Below are positions 34,242 to 42,780 of a stretch of DNA of 50,748 nucleotides, one piece after another. The first letter of the stretch is position 1, and every line of letters starts with the position of its first letter. The notes below the pieces were generated by a model, which ran no database searches, was not told the origin of the DNA, and saw only the letters and a program-made list of their open reading frames with translations. Origin of the DNA: Gp7-AA10 sp035636095 (GTDB lineage Bacteria; Acidobacteriota; Thermoanaerobaculia; Gp7-AA8); contig DASPZU010000083.1 in assembly GCA_035636095.1 (NCBI GenBank), forward strand, positions 1-50,748, in the 5' to 3' direction. The translations under genes and the position numbers were made by a program.

Positions 34242-35497
34242 TGCTTTTTCGAAAACGTAAACCGCCGCGTTATCCGCGCCGCCCGGCGCTGCCGATCATT
34301 CGCCGCAAGCTGCCGACCCGGTATCACATGAAGCATCAGTTCACGGTGCGCGACCTGGCCTTCCAGCAGACCATGCACGCGCTCACCGGTTCGCCGCTGA
34401 TGCAGGGCAATCGCGTCGAGATCCTGCGCAACGGCGTGCAGATTTTCCCGTCCATGCTGGCAGCGATTCGCACTGCTCAGAAGACGATCAACCTCGAGTT
34501 CTACATCTACTGGGACGGCGAGATTGGCCGGCAATTCGCGGAAGCGCTGGCCGAACGCGCGCGGGCGGGCGTGGCGGTCAAGGTGATCCTCGACGCGGTC
34601 GGTTCTGCGCAGATGTCGCAATCGCTCATCGATTTCCTCCATCGCAACGGCATCGATCTGGAGTGGTATCACCCGCTGCGCTGGTACACGCTCTCGCGTT
34701 TCAACCACCGCACCCATCGAAAACTGATGGTCGTCGACGGCACAGTCGGATTCTCGGGTGGCGTTGGCATCGCCGACGAGTGGCTCGGTGACGCCGACTC
34801 GAAGGACCACTGGCGCGAGACTGTCGTCCGCGTGGAAGGACCGGCGGTCACGCAAATGCAGTTCGCATTCATGGACAACTGGGTGAAGAGCCGCGGAGAG
34901 CTGCTCACCGGTCTCGATTATTTTCCGCAGGTCGAGCCGCGCGGCCACCACTGCACGCAGGTCATCAAGTCGTCGCCGTCGGAGGGCAGCTCGGCGGTGA
35001 AGCTGCTCTACATCGTCTCGATCGTCAGCGCGTCGAAATCGATCTACATCAGCAACGCCTACTTCGTCCCCGATCGCGACACTCTCCGCGCCCTCGAGGG
35101 GGCGGTACGGCGCGGCGTCGACGTGCGCGTCATCGTACCCGGCGAATACACCGATGTGCCGATCGTGCGGGAAGCCAGCCGGATGCATTACGACCTGCTT
35201 CTGCGGCGCGGCATCCGCATCTTCGAATACCAACCGACGATGATGCACGCCAAGACCATGGTCGTGGACGGCATCTGGTCGACGGTCGGCTCATCGAACT
35301 TCGACGAGCGGAGTTTCCGGCTCAACGATGAAGTGAACGTGAATATCTACGACGACCAGATCGCCCAGCAGATGGAAACGATGTTCTTTCAGGACCTCGG
35401 CAAATGCGAGGAGATCACGCTGCGCAAATGGTTCCGACGTCCGCGATGGGCGCGCATCAAGGAAAAATTTGCGGACGTGCTGAAACCGCAGCTATGA
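34241..35497 (+). CDS. Cardiolipin synthase / phospholipase D family (ClsB-like)
   Basis: Joins phosphatidyl groups to make cardiolipin or a related diphosphatidyl lipid at the inner membrane. The 418-residue protein has both HKD motifs: His159-Lys161-Asp166 (HRKLMVVD) and His336-Lys338-Asp343 (HAKTMVVD), each followed by a GG or SSN element. It lacks the two N-terminal membrane helices of ClsA and matches ClsB-type length. The N-terminus is strongly basic, suited to membrane contact. It is translationally coupled to the DUF4112 gene, and its TGA overlaps a possible ATG of the small gene that follows. Confidence 0.9.
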   Translation: MLFRKRKPPRYPRRPALPIIRRKLPTRYHMKHQFTVRDLAFQQTMHALTGSPLMQGNRVEILRNGVQIFPSMLAAIRTAQKTINLEFYIYWDGEIGRQFAEALAERARAGVAVKVILDAVGSAQMSQSLIDFLHRNGIDLEWYHPLRWYTLSRFNHRTHRKLMVVDGTVGFSGGVGIADEWLGDADSKDHWRETVVRVEGPAVTQMQFAFMDNWVKSRGELLTGLDYFPQVEPRGHHCTQVIKSSPSEGSSAVKLLYIVSIVSASKSIYISNAYFVPDRDTLRALEGAVRRGVDVRVIVPGEYTDVPIVREASRMHYDLLLRRGIRIFEYQPTMMHAKTMVVDGIWSTVGSSNFDERSFRLNDEVNVNIYDDQIAQQMETMFFQDLGKCEEITLRKWFRRPRWARIKEKFADVLKPQL

Positions 35498-35535
35498 GGA
35501 TGAGATCGCGACCAATTTTTGTTACGCTTATTCGT

Positions 35536-35709
35536 ATGGGCTGGTATCAAAAAATCGTCGGTGAGCAGAATGTCATTCGCGACCGTTCCTACACCCGCTG
35601 GAACGAGTTGAATGAGGCCGCTCTGGTCGAAGAGAAAAAGAAAGAGATCAATCGCATCGGCGAGAAGGACAAGCCGCAGCCGGCGAACCCGAAGACTGCC
35701 AGTCAGTGA
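35536..35709 (+). CDS. Small charged protein of unknown function
   Basis: Predicted 57-residue protein beginning GWYQKIVGEQNVIRDRSYTRWNELN, with an acidic-basic helical C-terminus. The ATG at 35536 follows a TACACT-like box (TACGCT, 35523-35528) by seven bases. A longer version from ATG 35494 would overlap the previous stop. Its TGA overlaps the GTG of the next gene, a coupling that supports translation. No family recognised. Confidence 0.6.
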   Translation: MGWYQKIVGEQNVIRDRSYTRWNELNEAALVEEKKKEINRIGEKDKPQPANPKTASQ

Positions 35710-36554
35710 TCTCCCTTCTCCTGGTCGGCTTCATCATCTATCTCTACACCCCGCATCTCCTCTTCAAAGCCGCAGCGGCCACGCGTTACGAATTCATGGA
35801 CCGAAAAGGTCTGCCGCAAATTGAAGAATTCTTTTCCGCGGCTCTGCCCAGCTTCTTCCTGAACCTGAAGACGGTCTTCCTGATCAACGCCATCACCTGG
35901 ATTTTTGACCGGTCGTGGTTCACGATCGACCGCCACGCCCTGTCGCAGATTTTCGTGCAGGAACCTCAGCTCAAGGACTTTGTTGCGGGTGGCAAACTGG
36001 GGCCGCTGCTGTGGTATCTCGTGCTGCTGGCCGCGATTTCGTGGCAAACCGGTCTGGCGTACGCCAAGACTCTGGTCGGCGTGGCGCGGGCGGGCGGTCC
36101 GGAACTGTACTTCGATACCGGATGGCGCACCGCGCGGAAAGCCTTCCAATATTTTTTCTGGCGGACGTTTTACTGGCGTTACGAAGCTCCACACTACCCA
36201 CCGATCCTGCGCCAGGACTTCGCGTTCGTGCGCACCGGCTATGGACTCTTCCACGGCCTGCTGTACGCCGCCGACAAGAACGCCGACGGCGACATCGAAG
36301 GCATCACGCTTGTCGGCGCAACGAAGATCAATTTTCTCGATGAGGACCGCCTCATCCGCCGCGGAAAGGTGCCGATGACTGAGCTTTCCGGGCCTATCTT
36401 TCTTCGCTGGAATCAGGTGACCGACATCAACTACCCGACCGAGAGCGACATCATCGAGCGCATGCGCGCGGAATTCGAAGCACGCATCGAACGCTCGCGA
36501 GAGCGGCGCACCTTAGCGGGGCGCCTCTCGGCGTCGCTTCGTGCGCTGCTGTGA
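35706..36554 (+). CDS. Membrane protein of unknown function
   Basis: The 282-residue product has an N-terminal membrane helix (about 1-22), two further hydrophobic stretches (about 45-65 and 100-120) and a soluble C-terminal half containing DIEGITLVGATKINFLDEDRLIRRG, which looks like a small beta-barrel (SH3-like) fold. A long charged helix ends the protein. The GTG start overlaps the stop of the small gene upstream, so the two are co-translated. The 3' end lies three bases from the convergent gnd stop. I cannot assign a family with confidence. Confidence 0.72.
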   Translation: MISLLLVGFIIYLYTPHLLFKAAAATRYEFMDRKGLPQIEEFFSAALPSFFLNLKTVFLINAITWIFDRSWFTIDRHALSQIFVQEPQLKDFVAGGKLGPLLWYLVLLAAISWQTGLAYAKTLVGVARAGGPELYFDTGWRTARKAFQYFFWRTFYWRYEAPHYPPILRQDFAFVRTGYGLFHGLLYAADKNADGDIEGITLVGATKINFLDEDRLIRRGKVPMTELSGPIFLRWNQVTDINYPTESDIIERMRAEFEARIERSRERRTLAGRLSASLRALL

Positions 36555-36557
36555 CGC

Positions 36558-37982
36558 TCACATGTGCACCCAATCCGTGTGCACGAAGGGCGCGTCGGCC
36601 CCTTTGTCGTTGCGTTGATAGGTGTGCGAGCCGAAGTAGTCGCGCTGCGCCTGCGTCAGATTTTGGGGCAGCTCGGCGCTGCGATAGGCGTCGAAGTAGG
36701 CCAGGCTCGATGACATCGCCGGCGCGGCGATGCCGTTCGATTGCGCGAACGCGACTGCGCGGCGCCATGCGCCCTCCGACTGCCTCACAGCGCCGCTGAA
36801 TTCTTTCGCCAGCAGCAGGTTCGACAGGTCCGGCTTCTCCTCGTAGGCGCGCATGATCGAGTCGAGGAATTTCGCCCGGATGATGCAGCCCGCCTTCCAG
36901 ATCCGCGCCATCTCGCGCATCCGGATGTTCCATTTCCACTCCGCCGATCCCGCCTGAATCAGCGCCATCCCCTGCGCGTAGGAGCAGATTTTCGAGGCGT
37001 AAAGCGCGTCGTGCACGTCCTGGATGAACTGCTTGCGATCGCCCTTGGCCGCCGAGGTCGGCGGCGTTCCCCCCAGGATTTTCGAGGCCGCCATGCGCTC
37101 GTCCTTCATGGAAGAGAGAACGCGCGCGTCGATCGCGGCGGCGATGGTCGGAACTGGAACGGCCAGATCGAGCGCGACCTGCGCCGTCCATTTGCCCGTG
37201 CCCTTCTGTCCCGCTTTATCGAGGACTTTTTCAACAAGCGGCGCCTTGGTGTCCGGATCTTTTATACGAAAAATATGCGCGGTGATCTCTATGAGAAATG
37301 ATTCTAATTTCCCGTGGTTCCATTGATCGAAGATTCCCGCAAGCTCGTCCGGGGTCGCCCCGATCCCCTTCTTCAGCATCCAGTAGGCTTCGGCAATCAA
37401 CTGCATGTCACCGTACTCGATGCCGTTGTGGACCATCTTCACGTAGTGGCCCGCGCCGTCGGGACCGACGTGTGTGACGCATGGACCGGAATCGCTTTTG
37501 GCAGCGATCGATTCGAAAACCGGCTTGATGGCGTTCCACGATTCCACCGACCCGCCCGGCATCAGCGAGGGGCCGTGGCGCGCGCCTTCCTCCCCACCCG
37601 ACACGCCCGACCCGACGAAGTGCAGTCGCTTCGATTCGAGCCGCTTCGTTCGCTCCTGCGTGTCTTTGAACCACGAGTTGCCACCGTCGATGATGACGTC
37701 GCCTTCCTCGAGATAGGGCGTGATCTTCTCGATGGTCTGATCGACCGGTGCGCCGGCCTTGATCATCATCATGATGCGGCGCGGCCGCGCCAGCGCTTTC
37801 GTGAAATCCGCGAAAGTCTTCGTGCCGGTGAACCGCTTGCCGCGGTTCTTGCCCACGAACTCGTCGACCTTCTCGGGCTCGAGATTCCAGACCGCCACCG
37901 GAAATCCATGCTCCTCGATGTTGAGCGCGAGGTTCATGCCCATGACAGCGAGGCCGATCATTCCGAACTGCGCTTGCGCCAT
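36558..37982 (-). CDS. gnd: 6-phosphogluconate dehydrogenase, decarboxylating
   Basis: Converts 6-phosphogluconate to ribulose-5-phosphate, CO2 and NADPH in the cytoplasm. The 474-residue length is that of the long E. coli-type enzyme. The Rossmann start GLAVMGMNLALNIEEHG, the substrate motif GGEEGARHGPSLMPGG, the KMVHNGIEYGDMQLIAE helix and the C-terminal DYFGSHTYQR are all present. ATG 37982 is preceded by AGAAAGG as ribosome-binding site; an earlier in-frame ATG at 38006 falls in the repeat element. It follows tal-pgi on the same strand, so both pathway genes are probably co-transcribed. A short AT-rich patch (37258-37318) carries two ATA codons. Confidence 0.96.
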   Translation of the reverse strand: MAQAQFGMIGLAVMGMNLALNIEEHGFPVAVWNLEPEKVDEFVGKNRGKRFTGTKTFADFTKALARPRRIMMMIKAGAPVDQTIEKITPYLEEGDVIIDGGNSWFKDTQERTKRLESKRLHFVGSGVSGGEEGARHGPSLMPGGSVESWNAIKPVFESIAAKSDSGPCVTHVGPDGAGHYVKMVHNGIEYGDMQLIAEAYWMLKKGIGATPDELAGIFDQWNHGKLESFLIEITAHIFRIKDPDTKAPLVEKVLDKAGQKGTGKWTAQVALDLAVPVPTIAAAIDARVLSSMKDERMAASKILGGTPPTSAAKGDRKQFIQDVHDALYASKICSYAQGMALIQAGSAEWKWNIRMREMARIWKAGCIIRAKFLDSIMRAYEEKPDLSNLLLAKEFSGAVRQSEGAWRRAVAFAQSNGIAAPAMSSSLAYFDAYRSAELPQNLTQAQRDYFGSHTYQRNDKGADAPFVHTDWVHM

Positions 37983-38000
37983 CGTTACACCTTTCTGAAT

Positions 38001-38102
38001 TGTCATTCCGAGCGTGAGAGAGGAATCGGTGTGGGGCGCGGTACGAATCTCCTGCTACCTGCCTCCCACCCACACCGTTCCGTCGCTACGCTCGGGATGA
38101 CA
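38001..38102. repeat. 102-bp imperfect inverted-repeat (REP/MITE-like) element
   Basis: The arms start TGTCATTCCGAGCG (38001-38014) and end CGCTCGGGATGACA (38089-38102), with one mismatch. Pairing resumes inward with GGTGTGGG (38028-38035) and CCCACACC (38069-38076), leaving a 33-base loop. The element lies between tal-pgi and gnd and codes for the last residues and stop of Tal-Pgi. TCATTCCGAGCG-type palindromes are common dispersed repeats in several environmental phyla (general knowledge). Confidence 0.85.
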
Positions 38103-40872
38103 CAGTTTTCGCAATTGCCTGTTTCACGGTCTGCGCGAGCTTTTCGAGCCCGCGGTCGACATCCTCCCCCAGAGCGATGCTGACGGCGCGGCGCTTGCGG
38201 CTGGCCAGCGATTGGAAATCGCCGATCGCCTGCGCGCGCACCAGAATGCCAAACGAGAATTTCTCGCCCGGAATCGCCACATCCTGGTTCGGCCCGCCGG
38301 TGAGCTGCAGGAACTTTCCGCTCGGCGGTCCACCTTTGTGGAACTGTCCGGTCGAGTGGAGGAATCGCGGGCCGTAGCCGGTGGTCGTTGCGACATGCAG
38401 CGATCGGGCGATGGCCTCGCGAATCTCGGCGATCAACTTGTCGCGCCTGGGAGTCTCTCCGAAGTATTCGGTGAGCGCGACGTAGTCGCCCGGCTTTGCT
38501 TCGCTGAGGAGCTTCGCGACCGCCGGATCATCGGGCTTCACCTGCGCTGCGGAGTAAGTCATCTTGCCGGTCGACTTGAATTCTTCGAGAAGTTTCCTGG
38601 TGTTGTCTTTCGACTCCTGCACGTTGGGCTGATCGAATGCGTCGATCCCCAGAAGTGCTCCCGCGACCGCAGTTGCAAATTCCCAGGTGAAGAAAATCTC
38701 GCCGAGGTCGAGAGGATCGGCGAGGACCTGATCGACCACCGGATGGCCGGCGTCGGAGAGCTCCTTGAGGCGGCGAACGTCGTCCGATCCGCGCAGACGC
38801 ACTGCCACGAATAAACGATCCTTGCCATAGTCAAGTGCGTCGAGAGGCGGCTCGCCGGCGAGGGGCAGCACACCCTTCCCTTCCTTGCCGGTGCTCTCCG
38901 CGATGAGCTGTTCGATCCACAGCCCGAGCGTGTCGAGGGGCGGGGGCGTGATCAGCGTGAGCTTGTCGCGTCCCTGCGCGGCCAGGGCTCCCATGACCGC
39001 GCCTAACATCGCCGCCGGATTTTTTCGCGGCGACGGAACAATCGCGACGTGGGCGGCGTGCACCGCGCGATCGAGCAGCGTTTCGATGTCGACGCCTGAG
39101 ATGGCGGCGGGGACCATTCCGAAATACGACAGGGCGGAGTAGCGGCCGCCGATGTCGGCGGGATTGATGAAGACTTTGCGGAACTTGTCGCGCTCGGCGT
39201 CGCGCTGCAGCTGTGTGTCGGGATCGGTGACTGCGATGAAGTTCTCGCCGGCGCGATCGCGCTTGACCGATTTCACGCGATCGTAGAAGTAGCGATGAAA
39301 CATCATGGGCTCGGTGGTCGTGCCCGACTTCGAAGCGACCATGAACAGCGTTCGCTCGAGCTTCAGCTTCGACTCGAGGGCGCGAATTGCCTCCGGAACC
39401 GTCGAATCGAGCACCGACAGCGCCGGATAGCCGTCGCGCTTGCCGAACACGCGGCGGGTGACTTCCGAACAGAGACTCGAGCCGCCCATGCCTAGAACGA
39501 CGACATCGTCGAAGTCGCGGCGGACCGATTCCGCGAAAGTGCGGATCTCCTTCGCGTTTTTCGCCATCTGATCGACCACCGTGAGCCAGCCCAGCGCGTT
39601 GCCGATGATCTTCTTGTGCGCGTCGTCGCTCTTCCACAGCGTGGCGTCTTTCTTCCAGATGCGTTCCACGAATTTTTCTTTCTCGACGCGCGAGATTGCC
39701 GCGTCCACCGCCGCCTGATGCGGGCCGAGATGCTCGGTCTGGCGATCGTCGAGTCCGCGCGTGACGGCGTCACGGCGCGCTTCCAGCACCGACATCAGCG
39801 AGACGAAAGAGGCCTCGAACGATTTCACGCCGTCGAGCGTGAGCTGATCGGTGATTTTTGTCAGGCTGAAACCCTTGGCCTCGAATTTCCGCAGCACTTC
39901 GCGCGCTGCGTCGAGATCGTCCTCGATGGCGATGCGAACTTTCCCGTGATCGCGGAAAGCGTCGTACGTCGCGGGGGGAAGCGTGTTGATGGTGTCGCGG
40001 GCGATCAGCGACTCGACATACATCACGTCGCTGTATTTCGGATTCTTCGTTCCCGTCGACGCCCACAGCGGCCGCTGCACGTGCGCCCCTTTGGCCTGCA
40101 GCTTCTTGAATCGATCGGAGGTGATGACTTTCTTGAATTGCTGATAGGCAAGCTTGGCGTTCGCGATGGCGATTTTTCCCAGCAGCGATTCCAGCTCGCG
40201 ATCGCCGCTCTGCTTCAGCTTCTCTTCGATCTGTTTGTCGGCCTGTGTGTCGATGCGGCTGACGAAGAAGCTGGCCACCGACCGAATATGGTCAATAGCT
40301 TGACCTTTCTCGACGCGGCGCTCCAGACCGCGCAAGTAGGCTTCCATCACCTGTGCGTAGACGTCGTTCGAGAACAGTAGCGTGATGTTGATGTTGATGC
40401 CGTTGAATAGCGACTCCTCGATGGCGGGAATCCCCGCTGGAGTCGCGGGAATCTTCACCATCACGTTCGGACGCTGCAACCTCCCGAACAGCCGCTTGGC
40501 CTCGGCGATCGTCCCCTGCGTATCGTTGGCCAGCGTCGGGCTGACCTCGATGCTGATGAAGCCATCGGTTCGGTCGGTGCGATCGTAAACCGGACCGAAA
40601 ATCGCGGCCGCGTCTGAGATGTCTTTGAGGACCAGCTCGTCGTAGATCTCGTCGCGCGATTTGTTCTGCCCCGCCAGCTGTCGCAGCTGCGCATCGTAGT
40701 CTTCACTGCCGCCGATGGCCTTCTCGAAAATGGTGGGATTGGACGTCATGCCGCGCAGATCGTCCTGCTCGATCATCTTCTTCAGCGCGCCGGTCGTGAT
40801 CAGCCTGCGCTCCATCTGGTCGTACCAGACGCTCTGACCAATTTTGGCAAGTTCGGCAAGTGGATTGCTCAT
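38086..40872 (-). CDS. Bifunctional transaldolase / glucose-6-phosphate isomerase
   Basis: Fusion enzyme of 928 residues joining two central carbon steps. Residues about 1-375 are an actinobacterial-type transaldolase (SVWYDQMERRLI start; Schiff-base Lys276 in STGTK). Residues about 390-928 are phosphoglucose isomerase, with VVLGMGGSSLCSE (about 455-467) and SKSGTTTEP (about 510-520). The ATG at 40872 has GGAGG at good spacing. The natural end is lost or altered: the last residues VSSRA and the stop are encoded by the inverted-repeat element at 38001-38102. gnd follows on the same strand. Such fusions are known in several phyla, so the fusion itself is not new. Confidence 0.94.
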   Translation of the reverse strand: MSNPLAELAKIGQSVWYDQMERRLITTGALKKMIEQDDLRGMTSNPTIFEKAIGGSEDYDAQLRQLAGQNKSRDEIYDELVLKDISDAAAIFGPVYDRTDRTDGFISIEVSPTLANDTQGTIAEAKRLFGRLQRPNVMVKIPATPAGIPAIEESLFNGININITLLFSNDVYAQVMEAYLRGLERRVEKGQAIDHIRSVASFFVSRIDTQADKQIEEKLKQSGDRELESLLGKIAIANAKLAYQQFKKVITSDRFKKLQAKGAHVQRPLWASTGTKNPKYSDVMYVESLIARDTINTLPPATYDAFRDHGKVRIAIEDDLDAAREVLRKFEAKGFSLTKITDQLTLDGVKSFEASFVSLMSVLEARRDAVTRGLDDRQTEHLGPHQAAVDAAISRVEKEKFVERIWKKDATLWKSDDAHKKIIGNALGWLTVVDQMAKNAKEIRTFAESVRRDFDDVVVLGMGGSSLCSEVTRRVFGKRDGYPALSVLDSTVPEAIRALESKLKLERTLFMVASKSGTTTEPMMFHRYFYDRVKSVKRDRAGENFIAVTDPDTQLQRDAERDKFRKVFINPADIGGRYSALSYFGMVPAAISGVDIETLLDRAVHAAHVAIVPSPRKNPAAMLGAVMGALAAQGRDKLTLITPPPLDTLGLWIEQLIAESTGKEGKGVLPLAGEPPLDALDYGKDRLFVAVRLRGSDDVRRLKELSDAGHPVVDQVLADPLDLGEIFFTWEFATAVAGALLGIDAFDQPNVQESKDNTRKLLEEFKSTGKMTYSAAQVKPDDPAVAKLLSEAKPGDYVALTEYFGETPRRDKLIAEIREAIARSLHVATTTGYGPRFLHSTGQFHKGGPPSGKFLQLTGGPNQDVAIPGEKFSFGILVRAQAIGDFQSLASRKRRAVSIALGEDVDRGLEKLAQTVKQAIAKTVSSRA

Positions 40873-40951
40873 GAGGGTCCTCCGCTCAGAACTGGAAAGC
40901 ATACCCTCGCCTTCGCGGGTCGGGTAGGCCTACAATTTGCGCCGGTCTGAG

Positions 40952-41491
40952 ATGGTGGAACCTCCGGTGAATGTCGCTCAAGCTGTAAACGCAGGCATTG
41001 CTGCAACCGAACGCGGCGATTATGAAAACGCGCTGCGGGTTTTTTCGGCAATCTATCAATCCGTTCCGGCGGACAAGATGCCCGACGGCCTTTCGAGCTA
41101 CGGCCTCTGTCTCGCGCGAGTGGAAGGCAAACGCAAGATGGCCGCCGATCTGTGTCAGCGTGCGATCAAGCTTCAGGCCTACGAAGGGAAGCACTGGGCC
41201 AACCTGGTCCGCGTCTACGTCGTGGCGAAGAATCGAAAGAAGGCTGTCGAAACTCTCGACGGCAGCATGAAGAAGCTTCGCAATGATCCCGAGCTGATGC
41301 GCGTGCGCGAGGAAATCGGCTATCGAAAGGCGCCCATGCTCACCTTTCTGCCGCGGCGGAATCCGATCAACAAAGCCTTCGGGCTCTACGCAGCCAGGCT
41401 GGCCCGGCGAGGCAAAATCATCGTGATCGTGGTCGCTTCATTGCTTTATGTCGGGATGATCGCCGGCATCTTCAAGCTCATCGTGAAATAG
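40952..41491 (+). CDS. TPR-like protein with C-terminal membrane anchor
   Basis: The product is 179 residues from ATG 40952. Residues about 12-120 form helical repeats of TPR type (GIAATERGDYENALRVFSAIYQSVP, then CQRAIKLQAYEGKHWANLVRVY). A basic linker leads to a single C-terminal membrane helix (IIVIVVASLLYVGMIAGIFKLIV), so it is probably tail-anchored with its TPR in the cytoplasm. TACAAT (40931-40936) is a good -10; an in-frame TTG directly follows it at 40937 and could be an alternative start. The last 54 bases overlap the convergent DedA/TVP38 gene. Partner unknown. Confidence 0.78.
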   Translation: MVEPPVNVAQAVNAGIAATERGDYENALRVFSAIYQSVPADKMPDGLSSYGLCLARVEGKRKMAADLCQRAIKLQAYEGKHWANLVRVYVVAKNRKKAVETLDGSMKKLRNDPELMRVREEIGYRKAPMLTFLPRRNPINKAFGLYAARLARRGKIIVIVVASLLYVGMIAGIFKLIVK

Positions 41492-42046
41492 AGCGCGCTT
41501 GGCGATTCTGCCGACGTAGATCGAAACAGCAAACGCGATCACGACCCCCGCGATCATGAAGATCGTCCTGGTTCTGCTTTGGGTCGCAGCCGCCGCCCCC
41601 GCCGCGCCGAGATAGACGAAGGCGATCGCCCCCGGAAGAATGCCGATGAACGTCGCGACGACGTAGGGCACCAGTCGGATCCCTGTGAGTCCGAATGCGT
41701 AGTTCACGAAAAGGAACGGAAACACCGCAGCCAGACGAACCAGGACCACGATCTTCGACCCTTCGCGCGCGATGGCGCGGTCGACGGCCACGAATTTGGG
41801 ATTCCTGGCAACCCAACCCTCGATCCGCTTGCGCAAGACCGTACGGGCGAGCAGGAATGCCAGGGTGGCGGTGAGCGTCGCGCCGATGACGACCACGATC
41901 GTCCCGCCGATCACACCGAAGAGCGCACCCGCCCCGATCGTCAGGACCGAGGCCGGAACGAAGAGCCCGATGACGGCGTAGCCGAGCGTGTAGACGACGT
42001 AGCCGAGCGCGCCGAGGCCGCGGACGTAGTCAATGAACTGTTGCAC
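41438..42046 (-). CDS. TVP38/TMEM64 (DedA/SNARE-associated) membrane protein
   Basis: Inner-membrane protein of 202 residues. The central pattern FVPASVLTIGAGALFGVIGGTIVVVIGATLTATLAFLLAR and, later, FPFLFVNYAFGLTGIRLVPYVVATFIGILPG is typical of the VTT domain. Relatives act as lipid scramblases or flippases for undecaprenyl phosphate and phospholipids. Start is GTG 42046. A hydrophobic last helix (about 165-185) and a charged tail follow. It is not joined to the wHTH-FHA gene, which ends 30 bases upstream on the same strand, but the two could share a message. Confidence 0.88.
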   Translation of the reverse strand: MQQFIDYVRGLGALGYVVYTLGYAVIGLFVPASVLTIGAGALFGVIGGTIVVVIGATLTATLAFLLARTVLRKRIEGWVARNPKFVAVDRAIAREGSKIVVLVRLAAVFPFLFVNYAFGLTGIRLVPYVVATFIGILPGAIAFVYLGAAGAAAATQSRTRTIFMIAGVVIAFAVSIYVGRIAKRALFHDELEDAGDHPDIKQ

Positions 42047-42075
42047 GCCGGCAAGTCTAAGTGAGTGGAGCCGTC

Positions 42076-42696
42076 TTAGAACTCGGTGATCGTCCGTGTT
42101 TCGCGATCAGCGGACGCTCGAAAAACCAGAGAAAGCCCGCCCAGTCGGATGCGATCGCCATCCTGCAGGTCGACCGGGCTCTTGACCAGCTCCTCATTGC
42201 GCCACGTCCCATTCTTGCTGCCGAGGTCCTCGATCACGAAGCGATCGCCGCTGATGCGAATCAAGGCGTGTCGCCGCGAGACTCCCCCGAGGTCGAGTAC
42301 GACCGAGCACGCCTGATCGCGGCCGATGACGTTCTCGCCGGATTTCAACCTGTGAATCGTGTCTCCCTGAATCAAGCGCGCTGCCGTTGCGGGCTCGCAC
42401 GACTCTTCACCGGCGAAGGCATATCCGAATCGAGGAATCGTGCGAATGACGCGCGCGTCGCGATCATCGAGCGCGGCCCGGATCTCCACCACCAGGTTCT
42501 TGAGGTTGGCGTCCTCCACGACCACGTCCGGCCAGAGCTGATCGCGCAGCTCGTTCTTGGAGACTGCGCGCGGCCGCTGATCGATCAGAATCTTGAGGAG
42601 CTCGAACGCTTTCGGCGTGAGATGGACCGGCGAGTCGTTGCGTGCGACTCGCCGTGTTGCAGCGTCGAAAACGAATTCGCCGAAACGAACCTGCAC
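42076..42696 (-). CDS. OmpR/PhoB-type winged helix fused to an FHA domain
   Basis: Predicted cytoplasmic regulator of 206 residues. Residues 1-95 form a winged helix of the OmpR/CadC type (HLTPKAFELLKILIDQRPR and VIRTIPRFGYAF). Residues about 112-200 are a Forkhead-associated domain (NVIGRD, SRRHA, DLGSKNGTW), which binds phosphothreonine. No receiver domain is present, so control would come from Ser/Thr phosphorylation rather than His-Asp relay. No kinase is in the window. Start is GTG 42696, separated by 84 bases from the divergent JAMM gene. Confidence 0.85.
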   Translation of the reverse strand: MQVRFGEFVFDAATRRVARNDSPVHLTPKAFELLKILIDQRPRAVSKNELRDQLWPDVVVEDANLKNLVVEIRAALDDRDARVIRTIPRFGYAFAGEESCEPATAARLIQGDTIHRLKSGENVIGRDQACSVVLDLGGVSRRHALIRISGDRFVIEDLGSKNGTWRNEELVKSPVDLQDGDRIRLGGLSLVFRASADRETRTITEF

Positions 42697-42780
42697 GACC
42701 AGAGCACCTGCCGAAATCCTACCGATTGATTATGTCTTCTGCGCGCTGGGGGCCGAACCTGATTCTAAAGGAGGCCCACC

